Numbered from the stretch's first letter, positions 49,607 through 59,878 are shown. The stretch is 64,000 nucleotides of DNA from Iris pallida (GCA_029216955.1 JANAVB010015601.1:27584-91583); one strand, 5' to 3'. Numbers and translations are program-made. The notes: a model not told the origin generated them from the letters alone.

Positions 49607-49712
49607 AAAGCAATGGGTAATTGTGGCGAACTCGCCTCCACTGGGGCTTGAACTCCAGACCACTTGGGTCGCATGCATCTCTCTTAACCACTAGGCTAGA
49701 GGTCATTGCCTA
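49607..49712 (-). mobile_element. tRNA-related SINE head
   Basis: On the minus strand an A-box-like TAGCCTAGTGGTTAAGAG (49681-49698) and a B-box-like GGAGTTCAAGCCCC (49643-49656) stand at tRNA-like spacing, starting GGCAATGACC at 49710. There is no cloverleaf acceptor pairing, so it is not a tRNA gene. It is a short SINE or SINE relic with TA-rich sequence on both sides. Confidence 0.6.
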
Positions 49713-49770
49713 TATATATATATATTTATATATTATATATATATTATATATATATATATATATATAGATA
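49713..49770. repeat. (TA)n run
   Basis: Imperfect TA repeat between the SINE head and the hairpin MITE. Confidence 0.9.
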
Positions 49771-49774
49771 GTAT

Positions 49775-50010
49775 GAGGGGATATTGCACCAAGGCTTATT
49801 GCAACATTATTGCATCATTTAATCTCAACGTACAATCCATGTGATCATGTGGTTATAAAGCAGGATGACATCATGGTGACATATGTCCCAAAGTGGTTGT
49901 CATGTCACCATGATGTCATCATGCTTTATAACCACATGATCACATGGATTGTACGGTTGAGATTAAATGGTACAATAATGATGCAATAAGCCTTGGTGCA
50001 ATATCCCTCC
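49775..50010. mobile_element. Fold-back MITE, near-perfect hairpin
   Basis: The left arm begins GAGGGGATATTGCACCAAGG and the right arm ends CCTTGGTGCAATATCCCTCC. The arms are complementary over about 105 bases each with few mismatches, leaving roughly 20 bases around TCCCAAAGTGGTTG as the loop. There is no coding capacity. It sits between TA runs, so the target duplication is ambiguous (TA possible). A transcript would form a long duplex RNA. Confidence 0.85.
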
Positions 50011-50012
<2 letters not shown>

Positions 50013-50064
<52 letters not shown>

Positions 50065-51040
50065 TAATCAAAATTTAATTACAATTTGTTATGGATGTAT
50101 ATGTGAATAAACAGGGGTTATTAGTTTATGCCAAAAAAATATAAGGTATTCGGTTATAGGAAAAAAAAAGAGAAATTTTAAAATTATAATTTTCCGTAAT
50201 TTCTTCAAATTAAATGGTTGTTGTTATACATACGGCTTAGACAGCTCATTTTTGTGCCATTTCGATGTATGTATATATATATATATATATATATATCTAT
50301 ATAGATATTATATATATATATATAATATATATATAATTTATATTTTAACTAACTACTAGCATTATCTAATTAAAATACTAGCATGTATGCACGTGCCTTA
50401 TATGTACTTTAACTTCTTTAATTAACTTAGAAAAACCAAAGGCAGTCTTTGTAATTACTAAGTTATCCTTATTAAAATTAATCAACCATTTTAATTCGTA
50501 TAGATATGCAACGGTATTTTTAGAAGAGAAATTCTACGGTGAAGGCTAGTGTTTAGCATCATATAGTAGAATGATATGCAATGATACTTTGGAAGAAAAA
50601 ATTACAGTTAAGCCTAACTTTTGGCATTATATTAGAATAGATAGAGAGCAATTTTAATAAGTAAACAAAGGTGAGGGTTTTTGGAATAAATTTTTTTACG
50701 GTGAAGCATATTTTTCTCATTAATAGTAGTTTAGATGTCCAAAGTTGTACAAAGAGCAAATTTTAATTAAACTACATTTATATTTAAATTATATTTAGAC
50801 TAACTATATGGGATTATCTAAACATGTATTCAAAGTTCTACAAAGAACATATTTTAATTAAAATATATTAAATATTTAAAACATATTTAAACTAACTACA
50901 TGATATTATGTAAAATATATCTAAAGTTCTAATATAATTTTTTTAACAATTATTTTATGCACGTGCACATTACCAATGTATATATATATATATTATTATA
51001 TATATAATATTATATATATATATATATTATATATATATTC
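50013..51040. other. AT-rich spacer with TA runs and diverged tandem duplications
   Basis: TA runs lie at 50013-50064, about 50270-50340 and 50983-51038. Two diverged tandem pairs are visible: a unit of about 69 bases starting GATATGCAA (50504 and 50573), and a unit of about 93 bases starting CAAAGTTNTACAAAGARCA (50740 and 50837). No gene is seen. Confidence 0.6.
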
Positions 51041-51371
51041 CCAATTTTATTAATAATAAGGCGCAAATGCCTTTACAAGAAAGAGCAAAAGTAAGACCGA
51101 AAAAGAAGGTTGTAACAAAATCAGTCAGAGCAGAGATTGCCAGAAGCTCTCCTAATCGTGATTGCAGTGTCTGCTAACTTTGTGAATATGTCGTAAACCT
51201 CCCGGATCAGTTGGTTGGGCGTGTATTGGTGTCCTCGTATATAAATTTGTTACAGTTTTTCAGATGACCTATGTGATGGCGGTTGCAACGATCTGGTGGC
51301 CATGAGAGGCGCTACCTCAGGTGACTAGAAGATCGTTGTAGCTCCCACCGCCCTGAGTCTGTCTGCAATAT
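51041..51371 (-). pseudogene. LINE 3' end, second copy, inverted
   Basis: The reverse strand matches the last 330 bases of the LINE at 49230-49555, in the blocks GATCTTCTAG, CGTTGCAACCGCCATCAC, ACTTGTAAAGGC-like and TTTGCGCCTT, followed by a TA run. It is heavily 5'-truncated, as LINE insertions usually are, and faces the first copy across the AT-rich spacer. Confidence 0.8.
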
Positions 51372-51406
51372 TATAATATATATATATATATATATTAATA
51401 TATATA

Positions 51407-51754
51407 GCAAAAAATCTCAAATATCCTTGATCGTGACATATAATTGTAACTATAAATAAAAACCATGATTCCAACAGTAGTAATCAATATTGACATAATA
51501 GAAGTAAGTGAATAATCAAGTGTCTGAATTCTAAAGAAAAATTATTATTGATGGTCCAAGACCATAGATATTGGTAGATAAACTTCCATTTATTTGTTGA
51601 ATAGCCAAATTGGCCGAAAACACCATAGCTATACTTTACATCAAAACACTCGAAAAAGCCCACATACGATGAATATTTTTTGTTGCTGTGGAATAAGCAG
51701 TCCAAATCCCATTGACATAGGTATTATCCATACATATTGATATATATGTTCCAT
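51407..51754 (-). pseudogene. ndhF: ndhF 5' fragment, plastid-derived
   Basis: The start ATG is at 51752-51754 (MEHIYQYVWIIP). Further segments include a WTFLSI-related stretch, YLWSWTINNNFSLEF and MSILITTVGI followed by YSYNYMS. These match the N-terminus of plastid NADH dehydrogenase-like subunit 5, a membrane subunit of the thylakoid NDH complex. About 115 of roughly 740 codons remain. Internal deletions remove part of the first membrane helices (VWIIPMSMGFGLL is shortened) and shift the frame more than once. It ends at a TA run at 51405. It is non-functional in the nucleus. Confidence 0.88.
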
Positions 51755-52518
51755 AAAAAACAAATTTTCATTTTTTATAATTATTTCCGATTCACCAATT
51801 TTTATCTCTTTCGAAAAGAACAATAAAAAACAACAAAAATATGAAAACCTTTAAATATTTTTATTTTTTATTATTCTGAACTATCTTTTATAAAATATGG
51901 AAAATATAAAAAAATTGACAGTTTGTTAGTCAAAAGGAATGACTAGGTAAAATTGATTACTTAGTTATTAACTTTAAGTATCTAAAAAAGTATCTAAAGA
52001 AAGATATCATTAAGACAGAGAATGTATGTGATTTTAAATTATTCTACAACTACATCTATTATGTCGATTTGTAACTATATCTTATAATAAGAAAAAACAA
52101 CTAAGGAAAAACAGTTACACCAAAAGAGTACTTGAATCAAATATGGATCATACTATGCATCAATAAATTGACTAAAAAAAGACTTATTATTTTATTCTAA
52201 TCAATTTGTAGGAATTACCTAACTCAATGTGGAACTGATTGATTAGATTCTAATCCAACAGAAAAACTGATCTTTCATAAATCTTAGAATACTCCTCTTA
52301 TAGAACTGAAATAAAAAATAACTAAAAAGAAAAGTCTCTCTTGTCGGGTAATGGAATGTTTTGTTTAAAGGATTAGTTACTAGTTGAAATTAGAACTCAA
52401 ATAAACACGTCACTCTGAACTTAATGAATTATAGTAATCAAAATTCTTTTTAAATTGATGTCCCTGCTTATTATACATATTCTATTTTTTTCCTAGTCTA
52501 TTATTTTTTTTTTCCTAG

Positions 52519-52556
<38 letters not shown>

Positions 52557-52676
52557 AAAAATTATTTGTACCATAAATGGTATGTAAAAATTATTGACAT
52601 AATTATGTATAAAAATAAGGAAAATGAACAATCTATGTCTTTCACATACAACAATAGAAATGAGTAACTCTTTTGA

Positions 52677-52825
52677 ATGGCAGTTCCAAAAAACATACTT
52701 CTATATCAAAAAAACGTATTCGTAGAAATATTTGGAAGAAAAGGGGATATTTTGCTGCAGTAAAAGCTTTTTCTTTAGCCGATTTACTGGGAATTCAAAA
52801 AGTTTTTCGTGCGACAAACAAGTAA
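52677..52825 (+). pseudogene. rpl32: rpl32 copy, plastid-derived, frameshifted
   Basis: ATG at 52677 opens MAVPK. Loss of one A then shifts the frame, and the rest of the ribosomal protein L32 sequence follows in another frame: [25 protein letters not shown]. Near the end a deletion shifts it again before the FRATNK/VRQTNK-like tail and the TAA at 52823-52825. The normal plastid protein has 50-60 residues and belongs to the large ribosomal subunit. Ancestral sequence is clear, with no intact reading frame. Confidence 0.92.
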
Positions 52826-53062
52826 AAAAATTCTGAGTAATCTAAAATTTCATGGCTCGAACAACTTCATATTTTAGAAGATGGAAATTTCCATTAACTA
52901 ATGTATTGAACTTTATTGAATTCCTTATAAAGTAGTTAGAATTCGTTGCTATGGTATGTAGAATAATAATTTTTTCGTCTACTCTGGGTTCTAAATATAA
53001 TATTCTTTTTTTGTTCTCGTTTTTATTATAGTCGATTTCATTTGTGACATGGTTTTTCCTAT

Positions 53063-53116
53063 TACTGTACTTTTCTTTTCACAATAGAAATCTATTGTAA
53101 CAAGAAAAGTACAGTA
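53063..53116. terminator. Plastid-type stem-loop after rpl32
   Basis: The arms TACTGTACTTTTCTT (53063-53077) and AAGAAAAGTACAGTA (53102-53116) are perfectly complementary, with a second inner pairing ACAATAGA / TCTATTGT. In plastids such a hairpin stabilises transcript 3' ends; here it is a relic. Confidence 0.8.
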
Positions 53117-53330
53117 AATTACGATAGGTATGGAAACTTTTTTGTTTTATTATATGCTTAATTCAAAATAAAAGAGCAATTCATTGGGTTAATCATAAAT
53201 TTGAAATATTATGTACACAATAAAGAGTATTATACATTATATTAACTAATATAATTATATTTACTTTTATGTACAAAATAAAAGGGCAGTCAGACCAATT
53301 CTATAATATATTTTCTAAGAAAGGATTGGA

Positions 53331-54454
53331 TTACTAACACTGAACCTCTGATTGTTTAAGTATAATACGTGGGCAAATTATAAGGGCACATAAGAAATTG
53401 ATCAGGGCTAGCCAAAAGCAAATTTTGATTTATTTACAAGTTTGCCATTGAAAAAATTACTCAGGACTAGCCAACATGAGAGTATATAAGTCAACTTTTT
53501 ATTTTTATGCTCTCCTCTTTTTCCTCACAAGAAGAAGAAGAACAAGAACCAGAACAAGAACATCAATTTTTGTAAACCTAGTTTATTTTAATTGTTTGCT
53601 CTCTTCTAATTTCTCAGATCTCTTTCTCCAAATACTTTATTTTTTTTCTTCTTGTTTGGACATTATGGATGAAACCCTAGTTGTAGAAGAAATTGGGTTA
53701 TCAAATCTATCAAATCTATTAATCTATTAGTCTATTAACCATTTTTTCTTATTAATAGAAGAATTATGCATGCATCCTATTTGTAGAAGAAAACTATGGA
53801 AGAAATCATAGTTGTAGAAGAATTGGGTTCATATCAGGACTGCCACAATTTCTGACAGTCCTAGAAGTATTGAGGACTGCCAGAAATTATGGCAGTTTGA
53901 AATAGACTCGATGTACAACAGGACTACCACAATTGCTGGCAGTCCTAGAAGTAATGAGGACTGCCAGAAATTGTGGCAGTCTTGAAATAGACTCGATGTA
54001 CAACACTGCCATAATTACTGACAGTCCTAGAAGTAATGAGGAATGCCAGGAATTGTGACAGTCCTGAAAGGGACATGCTCTACAGCAGGACTGCCACAAT
54101 TTTTGGCAGTCCTAGACATATTGAGGACTGCCAGAAATTGAGCCAGTCCTGAAAGATACTTGTTGTACAGCAAGTTACTTTCAGGACTGCCTAATTTCTG
54201 GCTGTCCTGAAGTCGAAATTCCCGAATAAAAAAAACATGTTAGGGTTTATTTCAATCTTGATAATATAGTGAAATTGTATTTTAGGGTTTATTTCCATGC
54301 ATTCTTTGAGAGGAAAGAAGTATTTAACCTTTATTTTCATGCATTTTAGGATTTATTTATTTTTTTGGGTGCTATCAAATTGGGAAAGAGAAGGAAACTA
54401 GGGTTTTGATGAAGATGGTAATGATGGAAATGGTGGAGAAGAAGATGATGATGA
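53331..54454. other. Unassigned region with promoter-like start and hairpin repeats
   Basis: A TATATAAG box at 53483-53490 is followed by CT-rich and AAGAAG-rich leader-like sequence. Two short related frames follow: MDETLVVEEIGL from 53664 and MEEIIVVEELG from about 53796. Next come the hairpin tandem array (53835-54211) and an AT-rich stretch that includes ACTAGGGTTTTGATGAAGATGG. I recognise no known gene. It may be a decayed host gene, a DNA transposon or a hairpin RNA locus. Confidence 0.4.
53835..54211. repeat. Tandem array of palindromic GGACTGCC units
   Basis: Four and a half units of about 85 bases start at about 53835, 53920, 54004, 54086 and 54171. Each unit holds two copies of AGGACTGCC...GGCAGTCCT, which pair as short hairpins with AATTT-type loops, and a TAGACTCGATGTACAACA-like spacer. 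Any hairpin arm can also pair with arms of the other units, so a transcript would be highly structured. Confidence 0.88.
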
Positions 54455-54506
54455 TGTAACGCCCCAGTCCCATAATACGTAGGACTAGGAACGTAGACAT
54501 GACAGC
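54455..54506 (-). repeat. 52 bp stub of a D/H-family LTR
   Basis: TGTAACGCCCCAGTCCC through GTAGACATGACAGC equals the terminal 52 bases of the D and H LTR type, read on the minus strand. It has no primer site on its left, so this is the outer edge of a minus-strand element or solo LTR, entered by element G at 54507. The rest lies beyond the window. Confidence 0.82.
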
Positions 54507-57500
54507 TGTAACACCCAGTTTTCATATGAGGGTAATTTTAAAATTTTGAAATTAATATTATTATTTATTGATATTTATTTCATATTATTATTTTTGGTAA
54601 TTTTAATTAATTTTAAACTATTTAAAATCATGACTTATGATTTTGGTATTTTACTAGTGAAACCGTAGAGACTGTCTACCCTAGAGCCTAGCCATGTGAT
54701 TAGGGTATTTCATTTATCATTTTTTAGTTTAAGGGTATTTTTGTCATTTTTGAAATATTTGAATTTAATATATTATTTGGAATTTAAATGATTATTAGAA
54801 TGGTGTGATTCAAATATTATTTAATCAATTGTCTTGTGTTGTGTTTAGCCCTAACCTAGATTAGTCATACCTAGTCTAGTTAGCCATGGTTAGTAATAGT
54901 TAGTATTGGTTAGTTGAGTTAAGTCATGATTAGCTAAAATGAAATAGGTTGCATTAAGTCTAGTGTGAAGCCTAGGTTGTAGGCCCTTGATTGGACTTGA
55001 TGGATTGATAGCCATTGGATTCACCCCAAAAACCCTAACCCTAACTTGGTGACCAGCCTAGGGATCCCCCCTCCTTGCTATAAAGCTCTCTCAAAGTTTG
55101 TGCCTCCTCTTTATTCATCGCTCCATTTTCTAAGGAAAGTTTTGTTCTCCATTGAAATTTCTTCATAGTTTATTCCATATAGTCCATTTTCATTGAAACT
55201 TCTTCCATTGTAACCTAATTAGTGTCCCCCTACTGTTGGTGGAGGCTATTCTCAGGTTTGATACAATTTGGAGCCATTGGCTAGCTTGAGGATCTCACTT
55301 TTGGAGCTTTTCTTTGTGAAGGGGCACATATAGGTAACTTCCTATTCTTTCCATAGATTTTCGATTTCTTTGCATGAATAGGAAGCCCTAGGGTCCTCTC
55401 TCTGTTGGTATAGCATTGTTAGGTTTTGTGTCCAATACGTGTCCGTATCGGACACGTACCAGGCTATGGTCGTAGGTGCTTGATGAAATGCCCCAAAGGG
55501 CATTTTGTTTTATTTTCTGAAAAGTATTTGATTGGAAAAATAGGTTTTTTGATTGCTTATGGATTTTCAGAGTCCTTATGGAGTTTTTGTCGTGTCGGGA
55601 CACGGAGGACACGATACACGTGGGTGCACACACGCGCGCGAGGCGCGGTTGGCTCCCCTGCTACCACGTGTCTCGTGTGCCCTGCACACAGCACATGGAC
55701 ACGCCAAAATTGGCATGGACACGGGGCAGTGTCTGCGCACACTCCCCCAAAGTCTCACGAGACCTCGTTTCGTGTCGGACACGAAAACGAGGCCGCCGGT
55801 CGTACACTGAGACGAAATGTGCACAGAACACGCGTCTGATACGTGTCTTGTACACGCAACACGCCTCACTGGACACCTCATGTTGACACGAGTGTGTAGC
55901 CCTAGTGTGGGTACACGTGTGCACGAGCACGTGTCTTAATTCGTGTCATGTCGTGTCCACGAACACAGTGAACACGTGCACGATGATTGCTGACCTGTTG
56001 CACTGTTTGAGTTCGTTTGGGTTTTGGACACGTTCGTGTCCTATTTTTGGATACGATACAGCATGGTTGACACGTATACGTGTAGTAGTTTATTTTACCA
56101 ACCTCTTTTTTGTAATGTATTGGATTTCATTGTGTTTTCGAGTTCGGATTTGGGTTTGTTTTGATTCTCTGATACGTAATATTTTTCCCAGTTCCTAAAC
56201 ATGTTAAATTCCAGTTTTATTGATGATTCTTCACTGTTCAATATTCTTCCACATGTTTATAACTCATGGATAGCTAAGTATTTCAATTTGAAATTTGCTT
56301 TTAGTTTGAAAATGGGATTTTGGCATTTGTGTTGGATTTGAATAGAATAGAACTGAAATTGGGTTCGTTTCCATCCTTCAACTAAGTGAATGAATGCATT
56401 GATTCATTTCAAAATTGAGATTTTCCCAAAATAACCAATTCCTGAGATTTTTAGGGATTTATTTAACTGTGTAGGCTTTTCCTCATTTTGGTTCATTTCC
56501 TCCATATCAATTGTAGGTATGGATATATATATATGAGAGTCTTAATGTATTTATATGTGTTAGTTATATAGATGTGTATTCTATATATATAAGTTATTCA
56601 CATGGTGCAATATATATTACTTGTAGACAAGGGTTGAAGGTTTCACTATTTTTACATGAAACTGAGATTAGAATGGGTTTGATGGTTCACCAATACTGTT
56701 TTCTATACCCCTACACACACATATCAGCCCCCCCATGCCTGTCCTAACAGCCCATACACCTCCTATTTGCTGTCCAAAACAGCCTAGTAGTTGTTCACTA
56801 TCAACCATGTATACCCAGGGTTCACCCTACAAAATTCAGTCCCCAACAGCCACAGTTCAGTCATCAAACCACCTTAACACAGCCTATATTAGTCCCTAAA
56901 CCTGTCATCAATGGCCCCCTGTTCAGTCCACTTTTAGCCTAAACTTGTCCCATACATTCAGTCCTTAACACCCTACAATCACCCCATGGACAGCCACAAA
57001 CCAGTCCAATGTTTAGCCTATAAGCAGTCCTCATATCAGCTCCCCACCTTCCTGTCACACACCCCCTATGCATATAACTGAGAATGTAAAACTGAGATTG
57101 AAAGAATTCTGAACATGTTATGTGTTTTCAGTTTTTACTGAAACTGAAATTGGATAAGGGGTTTTGTCTGAGAATGTGTTCAAAACTGAGTTCAATGTTT
57201 CCAATCCAAAACAGGGAATCAAAACCTGAGTTTGATTGATATGTTGAACCTGAAATTTGGGGATATTCGAATTTGGGATATATAGTTTCCAGTTTTCAAA
57301 TGAAAACTGAGATTTGTTTAATCAAACTATCCTATTGACACTTATACACAGTTACACATTCACTAATTCATGTACACACAACCCCTATCTCCTAATTTCC
57401 TATCTATTGATCTCTGCACACTTGAACTGAACTGTGCACACACAGGAGCACACCCAGGCCACACATGAGCACATGTCCACACCATCTCCTGGACAACACA

Positions 57501-59256
57501 CACACAGGACACCATCCTTTTGAGCACTGTCACATATCACACACTCTATCCCACACTGTTTTTGAAATTTACTTCACTGTACAGCCACATACACATGTTC
57601 CTCATTACACACATATGTTCCTCATTAACACACACACACACAAACTTATTCCTATCATATTACACATGTACCCACAAACATTGGTTCCTACATCACCCAC
57701 ATACATGTGCATTGTTTTCCATACCCTTCTATATGTATATATATTTTCTATATGCTTAATTAATAATCATTGGTATATCAATATGTAGTAGTATATAAAT
57801 ATAATATATGAAATATGTGTGATGTGGACTATAGGGCATAAGGCCTATATGTATGGTATGAATACACCAATGGTTGTGTGTTGATAGTCTAGTATGACTT
57901 GTGATTGGTGTGTGATTGCTAGAATAGGCTGGTTAGGCTTAGCGAGACTTGTTTGGTTTAGTTTGACCTAGCCTTGACTAGTATAGTTGACTGGAGTTGA
58001 CCAAGGGTTGACTTTAGTCTAGTTTGACCTAGACAGCATGCAGATGCATTGTAGATTACATTTATCATCTCCTGTATACATCTTGACTTGTGTTGCTCTA
58101 ATTAGGAGTCAGGTACCTCATCTCGGACAGTACATTTACTTCAGACATTCAGATACGAGGCGAGTACATTCTCTGACCATTTCATACTTGTCTGGATTTA
58201 CATTCTTGCTCTAGATTACTGTACTTGATGCTGACACGATCGTTATCACGGATTGGTACTATATGGATCTTCTTCTGAGATGTTATCTCCTTGTATTCAC
58301 TAAATACATATTGTGATGTGCGTTTCACTTACATATTGTATTTATTGAATACCCTTATCATTGTACACTCATTGTGCATATTATACTCTCATTATCACAT
58401 TGAAACATTGTACAAGCCATTGTACAAGCTATTGTACAAGCCATTGTATAAGGTAACGTAACTGAATTGGATCCTTGTGTATTGATTGGGGAGGGAGAGT
58501 AGAAATGGTTATGTGATCAATCCTATTGTATAAGAAATTTTATTGTCCATTGTACACCCACGTACAAAGGAGTCCCATTTTATTGTATAACCTAACCCAT
58601 TTACATAACCATATTGTGCTCTAGATCACATATTGCTTACAGTTCTTACTTATCATATATAGATATTTCCCATTATCAAATCGTTGCTATTTTCATATAA
58701 ATTTTTCTTTCAGCATTTTCTGTACCTTACTCTAGTGCATGCTTTATATTTCCTAACATGATATGAACTGCGTGAGATGTTTTGTGCTCGCTTCCGTCCT
58801 GACTGGACCTGTTGAAAATTTTACAGAGGATGATGATGGAACCCTTTACCCTTACTTGGAGCTTGCCTAGTTGACACTCGCAACCTGGACCCCTGGGGAG
58901 GTTCAGGCAGCTGCTCAGGATGATACCTTGTATAGTGTAGATAGCTTAGACTGTTCCTTCTTTTCATGTTTAGCCGTTGTCTTTATTTTCAGAATTGTAT
59001 ATTTTAGAGATGATGAGACTTTGTTATTTCTTTCTGCTGTACCTCAGTTGAGGATTTCTTATCTATTTCCATCATGCTACATTCTACCTTAGATTGTGAT
59101 TGAGTTGTACCCCTGTGTTGGCCTCCTTTTGGAGAGTATATTTTATGTTATGTAGTTATAGTTTATGACCTAGAACAGCGTTCTACCGTCGACACTGCGA
59201 CGTAGGCTGGGCGTTGTTACGTTCTCGTACCCTCACAGTGGGTGCGGGTCATGACA
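54507..59256 (+). repeat. 5' LTR of element G (4.75 kb)
   Basis: It starts TGTAACACCCAGTTTTC and ends GTGCGGGTCATGACA beside a primer site. The TATA box is TATAAAG at 55079-55085. A palindrome at 55436-55458 opens a zone to about 56090 dense in CGTGT and ACACG words. A CA-rich stretch spans about 56700-57700. The LTR makes up most of the element and has no supported gene. It belongs to the same family as LTR A. Confidence 0.95.
55079..55085 (+). promoter_or_regulatory. TATA box of G 5' LTR
   Basis: TATAAAG following GGGATCC and a C run; identical in the 3' LTR at 61481-61487. Confidence 0.7.
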
Positions 59257-59264
59257 CGTTTTAG

Positions 59265-59338
59265 TGGTGGCCCATGCAGGTCGAGACTAGAAGTGTAGTG
59301 ATATTCGAACTAGAGTATCACTACAGCCTGCAGTAGGA
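59265..59338 (+). promoter_or_regulatory. Leader of element G: tRNA-Ile primer site, stem-loop, GCCTGC box
   Basis: The primer site TGGTGGCCCATGCAGGTC is at 59265-59282 and the inverted repeat GTGATA / TATCAC at 59298-59303 and 59316-59321. GCCTGCAGTAGGA lies at 59326-59338. The 100 bases that follow match element A's leader closely. Confidence 0.85.
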
Positions 59339-59497
59339 TTAGGATATTTTCGAAGGTACTCAATCACATTAGGAAAAACTCCTTATCAGATCCTTTTTTT
59401 TCTAAATTGCTGCTTGTTGTTCCCTTGGATATAAATTGATCTCCTTTGAATTTTACTTCATTCTCAGAAATTGTTTCTTGTTTGATCTGTCTTCATG

Positions 59498-59878
59498 ATG
59501 GTTATGAAGACATGATCTCATCGCTTCGGTTCGGGGGATACTATCGAGAGGCTGGCCACCTCTCGTCCTGTTCATCAGGGCCTCGAGACCGCAGCTCCTA
59601 TTGCGCCGACTCAGGTTGGCGTTTCTGCTACATTGGAGGTGCACCTCTATCTGTACAGAGACTTTCTCCCGTCATTTCCGATTTCTCTCAGCAGCGGTGA
59701 TTCATGCAGCATCAGCAGCAGACCAAGGAAAACTAGCAGGGCGAGCTATCGTCAGGACAGTCAAGGATACACAGACTATTGGAGATCTTGCTGCAAGTTC
59801 CGTTCTTCTCAATTCCATTCCCGAAATTGTCTTTATAACTCCCTTGAAATCCGATTCCATCTGTTCCTTGCTGATTAA
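59498..59878 (+). pseudogene. Element G residual gag, internally deleted
   Basis: The ATG at 59498 matches element A's gag start. The frame reads SHRFGSGDTIERLATSRPV and PTQVGVSATLE, against SHRPGQGDTDERSATSHPV and MPAGVGVSAAF in A. A TGA stands six codons in. Near 59690-59700, at a CAGCAGC-type repeat, the sequence jumps to the counterpart of A's QQRFMHHQHQARGG region, removing the capsid domain and zinc knuckle (about 1 kb in A). The downstream part, in another frame, reads DTQTIGDLAASSVLLNSIPE like A's protease N-terminal side and then loses similarity. No active protein can be made. Confidence 0.88.

Larger units (their letters stand above)
51405..53330. other. Plastid DNA insert (NUPT): ndhF-rpl32 region
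   Basis: It contains in order the reversed start of ndhF, the ndhF-rpl32 spacer, rpl32 and the following spacer with a plastid-type terminator hairpin, as in the small single-copy region of angiosperm plastomes. Both genes carry frameshifts, so this is an old nuclear copy and not a contaminating plastid read. The left edge is in a TA run; the right edge, near 53330, is uncertain. No trnL gene is reached. Confidence 0.88.

Noticed and set aside
49607..49712. tRNA gene
   Set aside because: A-box and B-box-like words are present but acceptor and anticodon stems do not pair; better read as a SINE head.
52677..52825. Functional nuclear rpl32
   Set aside because: Two frameshifts, no transit peptide and plastid spacers on both sides show a NUPT relic.
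55388..56198. Several overlapping frames of 80-137 codons near 55.5 kb and 62 kb
   Set aside because: They overlap in all frames in the CGTGT/ACACG field and are not kept between the two G LTRs.
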